DNA of 64,000 nucleotides from assembly GCF_016008875.1 (NCBI RefSeq), contig NZ_JADTQG010000015.1:1-64000 (forward strand), written 5' to 3'. Every line of letters starts with the position of its first letter. Position 1 is the first letter of the stretch. Position numbers and translations under genes: made by a program. The notes under the pieces were generated by a model. It ran no database searches. It was not told the origin of the DNA and was given only the letters and a program-made list of their open reading frames with translations. Below, piece after piece: positions 16,671 to 25,429 of the stretch. Source of the stretch: Ectopseudomonas mendocina (GTDB lineage Bacteria > Pseudomonadota > Gammaproteobacteria > Pseudomonadales > Pseudomonadaceae).

Positions 16671-17387
16671 ATGAACAACCTGATCGAGGTCAGCGGCCTC
16701 AGCAAGACCTTCACCCTGCACCAGCAGAACGGCGTCGTCCTGCAGGTGCTGCGTGACCTGAATTTCGCCGTGCGCGGTGGCGAGTGCCTGGTGCTGCATG
16801 GCCAGTCCGGCGCCGGCAAGTCGACCCTGCTGCGCACGCTGTACGGCAACTACCTGGCCGCTGGCGGCAGCATCCGCATCCGTCACCAGGGCGAGCCGGT
16901 GGAGCTGGTCGGCGCCGAGCCACGCCAGGTGCTGGCTGTGCGCCGGCAGAGCCTGGGTTACGTCAGCCAGTTTTTGCGGGTGATCCCGCGCGTGTCGACC
17001 CTGGACGTGGTGATGGAGCCGGCGCTGGCCCGCGGCTGGGCGCGTAGCGACGCCGAGGCGCGGGCCAAGGCGCTGCTGGCGCGCCTGAATATTCCCGAGG
17101 CGCTGTGGCAACTGGCGCCGGGCACCTTCTCCGGTGGCGAGCAGCAACGCGTCAACATCGCCCGCGGCTTCATGGTCGAGTGGCCGGTGCTGCTGCTCGA
17201 CGAGCCCACCGCCTCGCTGGATGACGCCAACCGCCAGGTGGTGCTGGAGCTGATTCTCGAGGCCAAGGCGGCCGGCAGCGCGCTGATCGGCATCTTCCAC
17301 GACCGCATCGCCCGCGAGGCGGTGGCCGACCGTTACCTCGACATGAGCGCCGCTGCGGCGCAACCGGAGTACGTCTATGTCGTCTGA
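16671..17387 (+). CDS. phnL: C-P lyase ABC-type ATPase PhnL
   Basis: A 238-residue ABC-type protein required for phosphonate activation, likely docking on PhnK/PhnGHIJ. It begins MNNLIEVSGLSKTFTLH. Walker A is GQSGAGKST (about 45), the signature FSGGEQQRVNIARG, Walker B VLLLDEPTASLD and switch His in GIFHD. The ATG at 16671 is preferred because upstream frame sequence is the repeat element. Overlaps phnM by 11 bases. Confidence 0.94.
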   Translation: MNNLIEVSGLSKTFTLHQQNGVVLQVLRDLNFAVRGGECLVLHGQSGAGKSTLLRTLYGNYLAAGGSIRIRHQGEPVELVGAEPRQVLAVRRQSLGYVSQFLRVIPRVSTLDVVMEPALARGWARSDAEARAKALLARLNIPEALWQLAPGTFSGGEQQRVNIARGFMVEWPVLLLDEPTASLDDANRQVVLELILEAKAAGSALIGIFHDRIAREAVADRYLDMSAAAAQPEYVYVV

Positions 17388-18522
17388 ACAGATTCTCAGC
17401 AACGCTCGTATCGTTACCGCCGAGCGCGAGTTCCTCGGCACCCTGCTGCTGCGCGACGGGCTGATCGCCGCGGTGGACGAGGGCGCCAGCCACCTGCCGC
17501 AGGCCCAGGACCTGGGCGGCGATTACCTGCTGCCGGGGCTGGTGGAGCTGCACACCGACAATCTGGAAAAGCACATGAGCCCGCGTCCTGGGGTGGATTG
17601 GCCGTCGGCTTCGGCGGTGCTGACTCATGATGCGCAGATCGTCGCCGCCGGCATCACCACGGTGTTCGATGCGCTGTCCATCGGTGACATCAACCCGCGA
17701 GGTCGGCGCATGCAGCAACTGCCCGCGATGATCGAGGCCATCGCCGCCAGCGAGGCGGCGGGGCAGACCCGCGCCGAGCACCGCCTGCACATGCGCTGCG
17801 AGCTGTGCCATCCCGATGCGCTGACGATCTATCGCGACCTGGTCGAGCACCCGCTGGTGGCGCTGGTGTCGGTGATGGATCACTCACCCGGCCAGCGCCA
17901 GTTCGCCAAGGTGGAGAAGTACCGCGAGTACTACATGGGCAAGTACCACCTGAGCCCGGCGGAGATGGAGGAGTTTCTTCAGGAACAGATCGCCAACTCG
18001 CGCCAGTACAGCGACCGCCAGCGTCGCGCCATTGTCGAGGACTGCCACGCCCGCGGTATCTCGGTGGCCAGCCATGACGATGCGACCCTGGCTCACGTGC
18101 AGGAGTCAGCTGGTTTCGGCATGGCTATCGCCGAGTTTCCTACCACCCTGGAGGCCGCACGCGCCAGCCACGAACTGGGGCTGAAAGTACTGATGGGGGC
18201 GCCGAACGTGGTGCGCGGCGGCTCGCACTCAGGCAATATCGCCGCCGCCGAACTGGCGCGCCACGGTGTGCTGGATATCCTCTCCAGCGACTACTACCCG
18301 GCCAGCCTGCTGCACGCGGCCTGGCTGCTCGCCGGGCAGGACAACGACTATGATCTACCAGCGGCCATCGCCACCGTGAGCCGCGCGCCGGCCAGGGCAG
18401 CCGGACTGGATGATCGCGGCGAGATCCGTGTCGGCCTGCGCGCCGACCTGGTGCAGGCCAGGGCGCATGGTGAGCAGCCGGTGATCCAGCAGGTGTGGCG
18501 CCAAGCGCGAAGGGTATTCTGA
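17377..18522 (+). CDS. phnM: RPnTP hydrolase PhnM
   Basis: A 381-residue amidohydrolase-fold enzyme that removes diphosphate from ribose-1-phosphonate 5-triphosphate. The metal site begins in LLPGLVELHTDNLEKH (about 50-65), the Lys/His region lies in MDHSPGQRQF (about 168), and the late motifs are ASHDDATLAHVQ and LSSDYYPASLLHAA. Length is normal. The stop shares one base with the phnN start. Confidence 0.95.
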   Translation: MSSEQILSNARIVTAEREFLGTLLLRDGLIAAVDEGASHLPQAQDLGGDYLLPGLVELHTDNLEKHMSPRPGVDWPSASAVLTHDAQIVAAGITTVFDALSIGDINPRGRRMQQLPAMIEAIAASEAAGQTRAEHRLHMRCELCHPDALTIYRDLVEHPLVALVSVMDHSPGQRQFAKVEKYREYYMGKYHLSPAEMEEFLQEQIANSRQYSDRQRRAIVEDCHARGISVASHDDATLAHVQESAGFGMAIAEFPTTLEAARASHELGLKVLMGAPNVVRGGSHSGNIAAAELARHGVLDILSSDYYPASLLHAAWLLAGQDNDYDLPAAIATVSRAPARAAGLDDRGEIRVGLRADLVQARAHGEQPVIQQVWRQARRVF

Positions 18523-19130
18523 TGCAGGGCAGGTTGATCTATCTGATGGGGCCTTCGGGCTCGGGCAAGGACAGCCTGTTGCAAGCCGCACGTGCGCCGC
18601 TTGAGGCGCACGGCTGCCGTTTCGCCCGACGGGTGATCACCCGTAGTGCCGAGTCCGTCGGCGAGGATGCGCTGGGCGTCACCCCGGGCGAATTCGAGCG
18701 CCTGGAAGGCGAGGGCGCCTTCGCCCTGAGCTGGCGCGCCAACGGCCTGGCCTACGGCATCCCGCGCGAGATCGATGATTGGCTGAGCGCCGGCCAGGAT
18801 GTGTTGATCAACGGTTCACGCGGCCATCTCGACGCCGCCCGCCAGCGCTATCCGCACCTTGTGGCTGTTCTGCTGCACGTCGAAGAATCGGTGCTGCGCC
18901 AGCGCCTGCTGGCCCGCGGCCGCGAGACGCCGGAGCAGATCGAACAGCGCCTGGCTCGCAGCCGCAGCTTTGCCCCAGTGGGAGGCGCTTCAGCGGCGAC
19001 TGTCGCGGCTAAAGCCGCTCCCACAATGGTATCTGCGGAGAGTGTCGTCATCCTCGACAACTCCGGCCCCCTGCCGCACACCGTCAGCCGCCTGCTGCAC
19101 CTGCTCGACGAGATGCGCCGATGCGCCTGA
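18522..19130 (+). CDS. phnN: Ribose 1,5-bisphosphate phosphokinase PhnN, carrying an in-frame repeat
   Basis: A 202-residue guanylate-kinase-like enzyme that makes PRPP from ribose 1,5-bisphosphate. The P-loop is MGPSGSGKDS (about 8-17); other family motifs are RRVITRSAES, ALSWRANGLAYGIP and VLINGSRGHL. Residues 153-168 (VGGASAATVAAKAAPT) are encoded by a palindromic REP-like repeat (18978-19024) inserted in frame. It sits between RLARSRSFAP and VVILDNSGPLPHTV, where homologues have a short link. This makes the protein about 15-18 residues longer than usual. It may still fold, since the insert is in a late surface region, but activity is untested. Confidence 0.93.
   Translation: MQGRLIYLMGPSGSGKDSLLQAARAPLEAHGCRFARRVITRSAESVGEDALGVTPGEFERLEGEGAFALSWRANGLAYGIPREIDDWLSAGQDVLINGSRGHLDAARQRYPHLVAVLLHVEESVLRQRLLARGRETPEQIEQRLARSRSFAPVGGASAATVAAKAAPTMVSAESVVILDNSGPLPHTVSRLLHLLDEMRRCA
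18978..19024. repeat. REP-like palindrome inside the phnN coding sequence
   Basis: An imperfect 47-base inverted repeat. Arm 1 is GTGGGAGGCGCTTCAGCGGCGAC (in two parts: GTGGGAGGCGCTT and CAGCGGCGAC). Arm 2 is TGTCGCGGCTAAAGCC then GCTCCCAC. The outer GTGGGAG pairs with CTCCCAC. The first 21 bases recur in reverse complement at 11119-11139 between phnD and phnE. Its length leaves the phnN frame open. Confidence 0.85.
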
Positions 19131-19885
19131 CCTTGCTGGGCACCGGCGATGCCCGCCAGGTACCGGTGTACAACTGCAGTTGCCCGGCCTGCGATGCGGC
19201 GCGGGTCTATCCAGCGCGGCGCCGTGGCCCCTGTTGCGCGCTGATCGAATGCGGCGCGCAGCGCTGGCTGATCGACAGCGGCCTGACCGATCTTGCCGAA
19301 CGCTTTGCGCCGCATAGCCTCAGTGGCATTCTGCAGACCCACTACCACGCCGATCACGCCCAGGGTCTGCTGCATCTGCGTTGGGGGCAGGGTTTGGTGA
19401 TTCCGGTGCATGGCCCGGATGACCCGGCTGGCCTGGCCGATCTGTACAAGCACCCCGGCATTCTCGATTTCAGCCAGCCTTTCGTGGCCTTCGAGCGTCG
19501 CCAACTGGGCGAACTGCAGGTCACCGCGCTACCGCTGACTCACTCCAAGCCAACCTTTGGGTACTTGTTTGAAGGGCCGGGGCTTGAGGGGCAGGTCAGG
19601 CGCATTGCCTACCTCACCGATACCATCGGCGTACCCGAGGCCAGTTGCGCCGAATTGCAGCGAGCGCCACTGGATCTGCTGGTGCTGGATTGTTCCACCG
19701 CACCGCAACCCATCGCGCCGCGTAATCACAATGACCTGACGCGGGCGTTGGAGGTGATCGAGCGCTTGCGGCCCGGGAAGTCCGTGCTCACCCATATCGG
19801 CCACAGCTTCGACGCCTGGTTGCTCGATCATCCGGCCGCCTTGCCGCCAGGAGTCAGCCTGGCCAGTGATGGTCTGGTGCTGTAG
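19121..19885 (+). CDS. phnP: Cyclic ribose phosphate phosphodiesterase PhnP
   Basis: A 254-residue metallo-beta-lactamase-fold phosphodiesterase that opens 5-phosphoribosyl 1,2-cyclic phosphate, the product of PhnJ. The metal motif HYHADH is in QTHYHADHAQGLLHL (about 72), with later ligands in LPLTHSKPT, YLTDTIG, LVLDCS and LTHIGHSFD. Two Cys near the N-terminus (NCSCPACDAA) match the structural zinc site of PhnP. It ends the operon and overlaps phnN by 10 bases. Confidence 0.95.
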   Translation: MRLTLLGTGDARQVPVYNCSCPACDAARVYPARRRGPCCALIECGAQRWLIDSGLTDLAERFAPHSLSGILQTHYHADHAQGLLHLRWGQGLVIPVHGPDDPAGLADLYKHPGILDFSQPFVAFERRQLGELQVTALPLTHSKPTFGYLFEGPGLEGQVRRIAYLTDTIGVPEASCAELQRAPLDLLVLDCSTAPQPIAPRNHNDLTRALEVIERLRPGKSVLTHIGHSFDAWLLDHPAALPPGVSLASDGLVL

Positions 19886-19937
19886 CCCGGATGCAATCCG
19901 GGGCTGCCCGACAGGCATTCCCGGATTGCATCCGGGC
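19885..19937. repeat. REP-like palindrome after phnP (probable terminator)
   Basis: Arm GCCCGGATGCAATCCGGG (19885-19902) is repeated as an inverted copy CCCGGATTGCATCCGGGC (19920-19937) with a 17-base loop. Each arm is itself nearly palindromic. It overlaps the last base of the phnP stop and lies between two convergent genes, so it may stop transcription from both. There is no T run. Confidence 0.8.
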
Positions 19938-19960
19938 GACGGATTGGCTTGCACTGCCGG

Positions 19961-20428
19961 TCAATCCAGCGGCAATTCCGTTGTCCGCTTCACTTCGCTC
20001 ATGGCGATGTGCGAATGCGCTTCATGTACGTGCGGGCGCTGCAGCAGGTGGTCGCGCAGGAAGCGCTCGTAATCGGCGATGTCCTTGGCCACTACCTTGA
20101 GCAGGTAGTCCGAGCCGCCGGCCATGCTGTAGCACTCCAGCACCTGCGGATAGCCGACCACGGCCTGTTCGAACTCGTCCAGATTGCCGCGACCATGGGC
20201 CGACAGCTTGATGTCGACGAACACCGTGATGCCGAATCCCAGGCGCTTGTGATTGAGTAGGGCGACCTTACGCTCGATCAGCCCCTCTTCCTGCATGCGA
20301 TTGATACGTCGCCAGCAGGGCGATTGCGACAGTTCGACCTTTTCCGCCACTTCGGCTGCAGAAAGATCGGCGTTGTGCTGCAGCAGGCGGAGAATCCGCC
20401 GGTCGATAGCGCTGAGCTTGTCCTGCAT
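19961..20428 (-). CDS. Lrp/AsnC family transcriptional regulator
   Basis: A 155-residue Lrp-type regulator. The N-terminal helix-turn-helix (about 1-60) has LSAIDRRILRLLQHNADLSAAEVAEKVELSQSPCWRRINRMQEEGLI. The C-terminal RAM ligand-binding domain (about 70-150) has VFVDIKLSAHG, VLECYSMAGGSDYLLKVVAKDIADYERFL. It is divergent from the indolepyruvate ferredoxin oxidoreductase gene, which it likely controls in response to an amino acid. The start at 20428 follows GGAAAC; an ATG at 20440 is the alternative. Confidence 0.9.
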   Translation of the reverse strand: MQDKLSAIDRRILRLLQHNADLSAAEVAEKVELSQSPCWRRINRMQEEGLIERKVALLNHKRLGFGITVFVDIKLSAHGRGNLDEFEQAVVGYPQVLECYSMAGGSDYLLKVVAKDIADYERFLRDHLLQRPHVHEAHSHIAMSEVKRTTELPLD

Positions 20429-20626
20429 GATTGTTTCCATTTTCTTGTGATTGTTGGAAGGATCATGCGAAGTATTGTCTCTGCTACTCGAAAATAGAAA
20501 GAAAAAAGCGGAACCCTCCGGTCATGCTTTAGACAAATCCACAGCAGCGATCCTGCTGCGGAAACCGATGGAGCGTGTTTACCGTCGCGCTCCCTGTGCT
20601 CGCCATAAGAATAAAAGGAGCGCTCC

Positions 20627-23600
20627 ATGTCACTGGCCGAAATCCGCCTGGATGACAAATACCGCCTCGCGACTGGTTACCTCTACCTGACCGGCACACA
20701 GGCGCTCACTCGCCTGCCCATGCTGCAGAAGCAGCGTGATGCCGCCTTCGGACTCAATACCGCCTGCTTCATATCCGGCTATCGCGGCTCGCCCCTGGGC
20801 GGCCTGGACAAGAGCCTGTGGGACGCGCGCGAGTACCTGAAGGAAAACCACATCCACTTCCAACCCGGCGTCAACGAAGAGCTGGGCGCCACCGCCGTAT
20901 GGGGCAGCCAGCAGGCCAACCTGTTCCCCGGCGCGCGCTATGACGGCGTGTTCGCCATGTGGTATGGCAAAGGGCCGGGCGTTGATCGCAGCGGTGATGT
21001 GTTCAAGCACGGCAACTCGGCCGGCGTTTCCAAGCATGGCGGCGTGCTGCTGCTGGCCGGTGACGACCATGGCTGCAAGTCCTCGACTATCGCGCATCAG
21101 AGCGAGCACGCCTTCATCGCCGCGTCGATCCCTGTGCTCAACCCGGCCAACGTCCAGGAAGTGTTGGATTACGGCATCATCGGCTGGGAGCTGTCGCGCT
21201 ACAGCGGCTGCTGGGTGGCGCTCAAGACCATCGCCGAGAACGTCGATTCCTCGGCCGTGGTGGACGTCGACCCGCTGCGTATCCAGGTGAAAATTCCCGA
21301 AGACTTCCAGCTGCCGGAAGACGGCGTGCACATTCGCTGGCCCGATCCGCCCCTGGCGCAGGAAAAGCGCCTCAACGTGTACAAAATTTACGCGGCGCGT
21401 GCCTTCGCCCTGGCCAACAACCTCAATCAGGTCAAGCTCGACTCGCCCAACCCACGCCTCGGCATCATTACCACTGGCAAGTCCTACCTCGACGTGCGCC
21501 AGGCGCTGGATGACCTTGGCCTGGACGAGACGCTGTGCGCCAAGGTTGGTCTGCGCGTGCTGAAGGTCGGCATGAGCTGGCCGCTGGAGCCGGTCTCGGT
21601 CCACCAGTTCGCCGAAGGCCTGGATGAAATTCTGGTGGTGGAAGAAAAGCGCAGCATCATCGAAGACCAATTGACCGGCCAGCTCTATAACTGGCCGGTC
21701 GGCAAACGCCCACGGGTGGTTGGCGAGTTCGACGAAGAGGGTAATTCGTTGCTGCCGAACCTGGGCGAGCTGACCCCGGCGATGATCGCCCGGGTGATCG
21801 CCAAGCGCCTGGCGCCGATCTATAGCAGCCCGACCATCGAAGAGCGCCTGGCCTTTCTCGATGCCAAGGAAAAGGCCCTGGCCGCGCCCAAACACAAGAC
21901 TGCGCGCACCCCGCATTTCTGCTCTGGCTGCCCGCATAACAGCTCGACCAAGGTGCCGGAAGGCAGTCGCGCCCTCGGCGGTATCGGTTGCCACTACATG
22001 ACCCAGTGGATGGATCGCAGCACTGATACCTTCACCCAGATGGGCGGCGAAGGCGCGACCTGGATCGGCCAGGCGCCGTTCACCGACACCCCACATGTGT
22101 TCCAGAACCTCGGCGACGGCACCTATTTCCACTCCGGCCATCTGGCCCTGCGTGCGGCCGTAGCCGCCGGGGTCAACATCACCTACAAGATTCTCTACAA
22201 CGATGCGGTGGCCATGACCGGCGGCCAGCCCATCGACGGCGAGCTGCGCATCGACCAGCTCAGCCAGCAGGTACATGCCGAGGGCGTCAAACGCATCGCC
22301 CTGGTCAGCGACGAGCCGGACAAGTACCCGACCCGCGCCACCTTCGCTCCGGGCGTGACCTTCCATCACCGCCGCGAGCTGGACGCCGTGCAGCGCGAGC
22401 TACGCGAGTTCAAGGGCGTTTCGGTGATCCTCTACGACCAGACCTGCGCCACCGAGAAACGGCGTCGGCGCAAGCGCGGCAAGATGGTCGACCCGGCCAA
22501 GCGCGCCTTCATCAACCCGGCGGTGTGCGAAGGCTGTGGCGATTGCAGCGTGAAATCCAACTGCCTGTCGGTGCTACCGCTGGAGACCGAACTGGGGCGC
22601 AAGCGCGAGATCGACCAGAGCGCCTGCAACAAGGACTTCAGCTGCCTCGAAGGCTTCTGCCCGAGCTTCGTTACCGTGCATGGAGGCAGCCTGCGCAAGC
22701 CAGAGGCCGTTGGCCTGGGTGCGCTGTTCATCGCCTTGCCGGAGCCGAAGCAACCGGCTCTGAGTCGGCCCTGGAACATCCTCCTGCCGGGTGTCGGCGG
22801 TAGTGGCGTGACCACCGTCGGTGCCTTGCTGGGCATGGCCGCGCACATCGAAGGCAAGGGCTGCACCGTGCTCGATCAGGCTGGGCTGGCGCAGAAGTTC
22901 GGCCCGGTGATCACCCATATTCGCATCGCCGCGAGGCAGAGCGACATCTACGCCGTGCGTATTGCCGCCGGGGAAACCGACCTGCTGCTGGGCTGCGACC
23001 TGGTGGTGTCGTCCAGTGAAGAGGCACTGGCCAAGCTCAACGACAAGATCGCCCATGCGCTGATCAACAGCCATGAAGCGGCCACTGCCGAGTTCACTCG
23101 CAACCCGGACGCCCAGGTGCCCGGCGCGGCCATGCGCGAAGCGATCAGCGAAGCGGTGGGCGAGGGCAAGACCCGTTTTGTCGATGCCACGCGCCTGGCC
23201 ACTCGCCTGCTCGGCGACAGCATCGCCACCAACCTGTTCATGCTCGGCTATGCATACCAAAAGGGACTGGTGCCGGTTTCGGCCGAGGCGATCAACAAGG
23301 CCATCGAGCTCAATGGCGTGGCCATCGAACTAAACCAGCAGGCATTTCTCTGGGGGCGTCGCGCTGCGCATGACTTGGCTGCAGTGGAGAAAGTCGCTGC
23401 ACCCAAGATGGTCGAGGCGCCACATTGCAGCACGCTGGAGGAAATCGTCGCCGACCGCGTGCAGCGTCTGACCGCCTACCAGAACGCTGCTTATGCCGAG
23501 CGCTATCGCGAATTGGTCGAGCGCGTGCGCAAGGCCGACACCGATGCCGAGCAGCGCCTGAGCAAGGCCGTGGCGCGTTACTACTTCAAACTCCTGGCCT

Positions 23601-24094
23601 ACAAGGACGAGTATGAAGTGGCGCGGCTGTACAGCGATGCTAGCTTCCGCAAGCAGCTCGAAGCTCAGTTCGAAGGCGACTACCGGCTGCAGTTCCATCT
23701 GGCGCCGAGCTGGCTGAGCAAGCCGGATGCGGTGACTGGCGAACCGCGCAAGCGCAGTTTCGGCCCCTGGATGCTCAAGGCGTTCAGCGTACTGGCGCGC
23801 TTCAAGTTCCTGCGTGGCAGCGCGCTCGATCCGTTCGGCCACAGTGCCGAACGTCGTCTGGAACGCGAACTGATCGAGGAATACGAAGCCAACGCGGCTT
23901 ATCTGCTCGCCGAGCTCAATACCGGCAACTACCGCACGGCAGTGGCGCTGGCCGAGATTCCCGAGCAGATCCGCGGCTACGGCCATGTCAAGGAAGCGGC
24001 GCTGACCAAGGCGCGCGAGCAGGCGACGCAGCTCAAGGCACGTCTGACCGTCAGCGAGATCGCCGCGGTGCAGCTGTTCGAACCGGCTGCCTGA
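20627..24094 (+). CDS. Indolepyruvate ferredoxin oxidoreductase (fused subunits)
   Basis: A 1155-residue thiamine-pyrophosphate enzyme that oxidatively decarboxylates aryl or branched-chain 2-keto acids to acyl-CoA. The order is an IorA-like TPP half (about 1-600, with FISGYRGSPLGGLDKSL, a CSGCPHN motif near 425 and GGEGATWIGQ), then a 4Fe-4S segment (about 630-690, CEGCGDCSVKSNCLSV and CNKDFSCLEGFCP). An IorB/KorG-like domain follows (about 720-900, LLPGVGGSGVTTVGALLGMAA), then a C-terminal DUF6537-like region (about 920-1150). AAAGGAG precedes the ATG. Neighbours point to amino-acid keto-acid breakdown. Confidence 0.9.
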   Translation: MSLAEIRLDDKYRLATGYLYLTGTQALTRLPMLQKQRDAAFGLNTACFISGYRGSPLGGLDKSLWDAREYLKENHIHFQPGVNEELGATAVWGSQQANLFPGARYDGVFAMWYGKGPGVDRSGDVFKHGNSAGVSKHGGVLLLAGDDHGCKSSTIAHQSEHAFIAASIPVLNPANVQEVLDYGIIGWELSRYSGCWVALKTIAENVDSSAVVDVDPLRIQVKIPEDFQLPEDGVHIRWPDPPLAQEKRLNVYKIYAARAFALANNLNQVKLDSPNPRLGIITTGKSYLDVRQALDDLGLDETLCAKVGLRVLKVGMSWPLEPVSVHQFAEGLDEILVVEEKRSIIEDQLTGQLYNWPVGKRPRVVGEFDEEGNSLLPNLGELTPAMIARVIAKRLAPIYSSPTIEERLAFLDAKEKALAAPKHKTARTPHFCSGCPHNSSTKVPEGSRALGGIGCHYMTQWMDRSTDTFTQMGGEGATWIGQAPFTDTPHVFQNLGDGTYFHSGHLALRAAVAAGVNITYKILYNDAVAMTGGQPIDGELRIDQLSQQVHAEGVKRIALVSDEPDKYPTRATFAPGVTFHHRRELDAVQRELREFKGVSVILYDQTCATEKRRRRKRGKMVDPAKRAFINPAVCEGCGDCSVKSNCLSVLPLETELGRKREIDQSACNKDFSCLEGFCPSFVTVHGGSLRKPEAVGLGALFIALPEPKQPALSRPWNILLPGVGGSGVTTVGALLGMAAHIEGKGCTVLDQAGLAQKFGPVITHIRIAARQSDIYAVRIAAGETDLLLGCDLVVSSSEEALAKLNDKIAHALINSHEAATAEFTRNPDAQVPGAAMREAISEAVGEGKTRFVDATRLATRLLGDSIATNLFMLGYAYQKGLVPVSAEAINKAIELNGVAIELNQQAFLWGRRAAHDLAAVEKVAAPKMVEAPHCSTLEEIVADRVQRLTAYQNAAYAERYRELVERVRKADTDAEQRLSKAVARYYFKLLAYKDEYEVARLYSDASFRKQLEAQFEGDYRLQFHLAPSWLSKPDAVTGEPRKRSFGPWMLKAFSVLARFKFLRGSALDPFGHSAERRLERELIEEYEANAAYLLAELNTGNYRTAVALAEIPEQIRGYGHVKEAALTKAREQATQLKARLTVSEIAAVQLFEPAA

Positions 24095-24118
24095 GCCGTA
24101 AATCCATCCCCTTTGCCA

Positions 24119-24149
24119 CCCTCTCCCATTCGGGGGAGGGCGGCTTTTT
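24119..24149 (+). terminator. GC hairpin with T run, related to the phnK-phnL palindrome
   Basis: CCCTCTCCC (24119-24127) pairs with GGGGGAGGG (24132-24140) across ATTC, with one G-T pair, followed by CGGC and TTTTTA. It resembles the 16537-16638 palindromes. It lies between the oxidoreductase gene and the leucine-dehydrogenase-like gene, where it could reduce read-through. Confidence 0.6.
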
Positions 24150-24166
24150 ATATCCGAGGTAATCCG

Positions 24167-25279
24167 ATGTCCGTTTTCAATCACCTCGACTTCGATCAGC
24201 ACGAACAGGTGGTCTACGGCCACGACAAGGCCAGCGGCCTGAAAGCCATCATCGCCATTCACGACAGCACCCTCGGCCCGGCACTGGGCGGCTGCCGCAT
24301 GTGGAACTACGCCACGGACGAGGAGGCGCTGCGCGATGTGCTGCGCCTGTCGCGCGGCATGACCTATAAATCGGCGCTGGCCCGCTTGCCGCTGGGGGGC
24401 GGCAAGGCGGTGATCATCGGCGACCCGCACACCGGCAAGAGCGAGGCGCTGTTCCAGGCCATGGGCGATTTCGTCGACAGTCTGGGCGGGCGCTACATCA
24501 CGGCGGCGGACTCCGGTACCGGCGTGGCCGAGATGCGCATCATGGCCGAGCGCACCTGCCATGTGGCTGGCGCCGGGCAGCGTGAGGCCTTCGGTGGCGG
24601 CAGCCGTGACGGCGATCCGTCGCCCTCGACCGCCTACGGCGTGTTTATCGGCATCCGGGCGGCCGTGGCGCATCGCCTGGGGCGTCAGGACCTTAACGGT
24701 GTGCGCGTGGCCATCCAGGGCGTAGGCCAGGTTGGCTTCGGCATGGCCAAACTGCTTAAGGAGGCCGGTGCCCAGCTGTGGGTGACGGATATCGTCGAGG
24801 CCAACGTGCAGCGCGCAGTCAGCCAACTGGACGCAACTGCGGTCGGTCAGCACGAGATCTACCGCCTCGATGTGGACGTGTTCGCGCCGTGCGCGCTGGG
24901 CGCGATCATCAACCTGCAGACATTGGAAGCCCTGCGCGCGCCAATCATCGCCGGCGCGGCCAACAATCAGCTGGCCGACGCCAGCCTGGCCGAGCTGCTG
25001 CGTCGTCGTGAGTGCCTGTATGCGCCGGACTACGCGATCAATGCCGGCGGCATCATCGATGTCTGCTACGAGCGCACCGGTGGCAGCGCTGCTCAACTCA
25101 AGGCGCATATAGAGGGCATCGGCCCGACTCTCACGGAGATCTTCCAGCGTGCAGAACGGGAAGGCGAGACGACCACCGCGATAGCCGACCGCATGGCGCT
25201 GGAGCGTTTGCGCGGTGGCCTGCAACCGGTGCGTGCAGCAGCGGCTGCCAAGGAGGTATCCCAGGGCTGGCAGCGTTAG
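24167..25279 (+). CDS. Leucine dehydrogenase-type Glu/Leu/Phe/Val dehydrogenase
   Basis: A 370-residue NAD-linked amino acid dehydrogenase that interconverts branched or aromatic amino acids and their 2-keto acids. The substrate region holds LGPALGGCRMW (about 37-47), YKSALARLPLGGGKAVI with the key Lys residues, and ADSGTGVAEM. The Rossmann domain is marked by GVRVAIQGVGQVGFGMAKLL (about 180-200), then GAANNQLAD and YAPDYAINAGGIIDV. The ATG at 24167 follows CCGAGGTAA. Beside the keto-acid oxidoreductase, it would supply or remove the keto acids used there (inference). Confidence 0.9.
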   Translation: MSVFNHLDFDQHEQVVYGHDKASGLKAIIAIHDSTLGPALGGCRMWNYATDEEALRDVLRLSRGMTYKSALARLPLGGGKAVIIGDPHTGKSEALFQAMGDFVDSLGGRYITAADSGTGVAEMRIMAERTCHVAGAGQREAFGGGSRDGDPSPSTAYGVFIGIRAAVAHRLGRQDLNGVRVAIQGVGQVGFGMAKLLKEAGAQLWVTDIVEANVQRAVSQLDATAVGQHEIYRLDVDVFAPCALGAIINLQTLEALRAPIIAGAANNQLADASLAELLRRRECLYAPDYAINAGGIIDVCYERTGGSAAQLKAHIEGIGPTLTEIFQRAEREGETTTAIADRMALERLRGGLQPVRAAAAAKEVSQGWQR

Positions 25280-25354
25280 GCAGGGAGCGGTGGCGACATG
25301 ACAAATGCGCGCGCCGCCGCTAAGATGCGGCCCGGCCGTTGCCAATACGGCCTT

Positions 25355-25429
25355 GTCCCCTTAGTTCAACGGATAGAATAAGCCCCTCCTAAGGGCTAGA
25401 TGCTGGTTCGATTCCAGCAGGGGACGCCA
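25355..25429 (+). tRNA. tRNA-Arg(CCU)
   Basis: A full cloverleaf of 75 bases: acceptor GTCCCCT (25355-25361) with AGGGGAC (25419-25425), anticodon loop CTCCTAA giving anticodon CCT, T loop TTCGATT, discriminator G and encoded CCA. It stands immediately before the iron-acquisition block. tRNA genes of this kind are common integration sites. Confidence 0.95.

Noticed and set aside
20630..22369. Long minus-strand open frame opposite the indolepyruvate oxidoreductase gene
   Set aside because: It is antisense to a strongly conserved enzyme. High-GC codon bias keeps the opposite strand open, and the frame has no ribosome site or family motifs.
23330..25345. A 671-codon minus-strand open frame over the oxidoreductase end and the leucine dehydrogenase
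   Set aside because: It spans two real plus-strand genes and the gap between them, and shows no domain signature.
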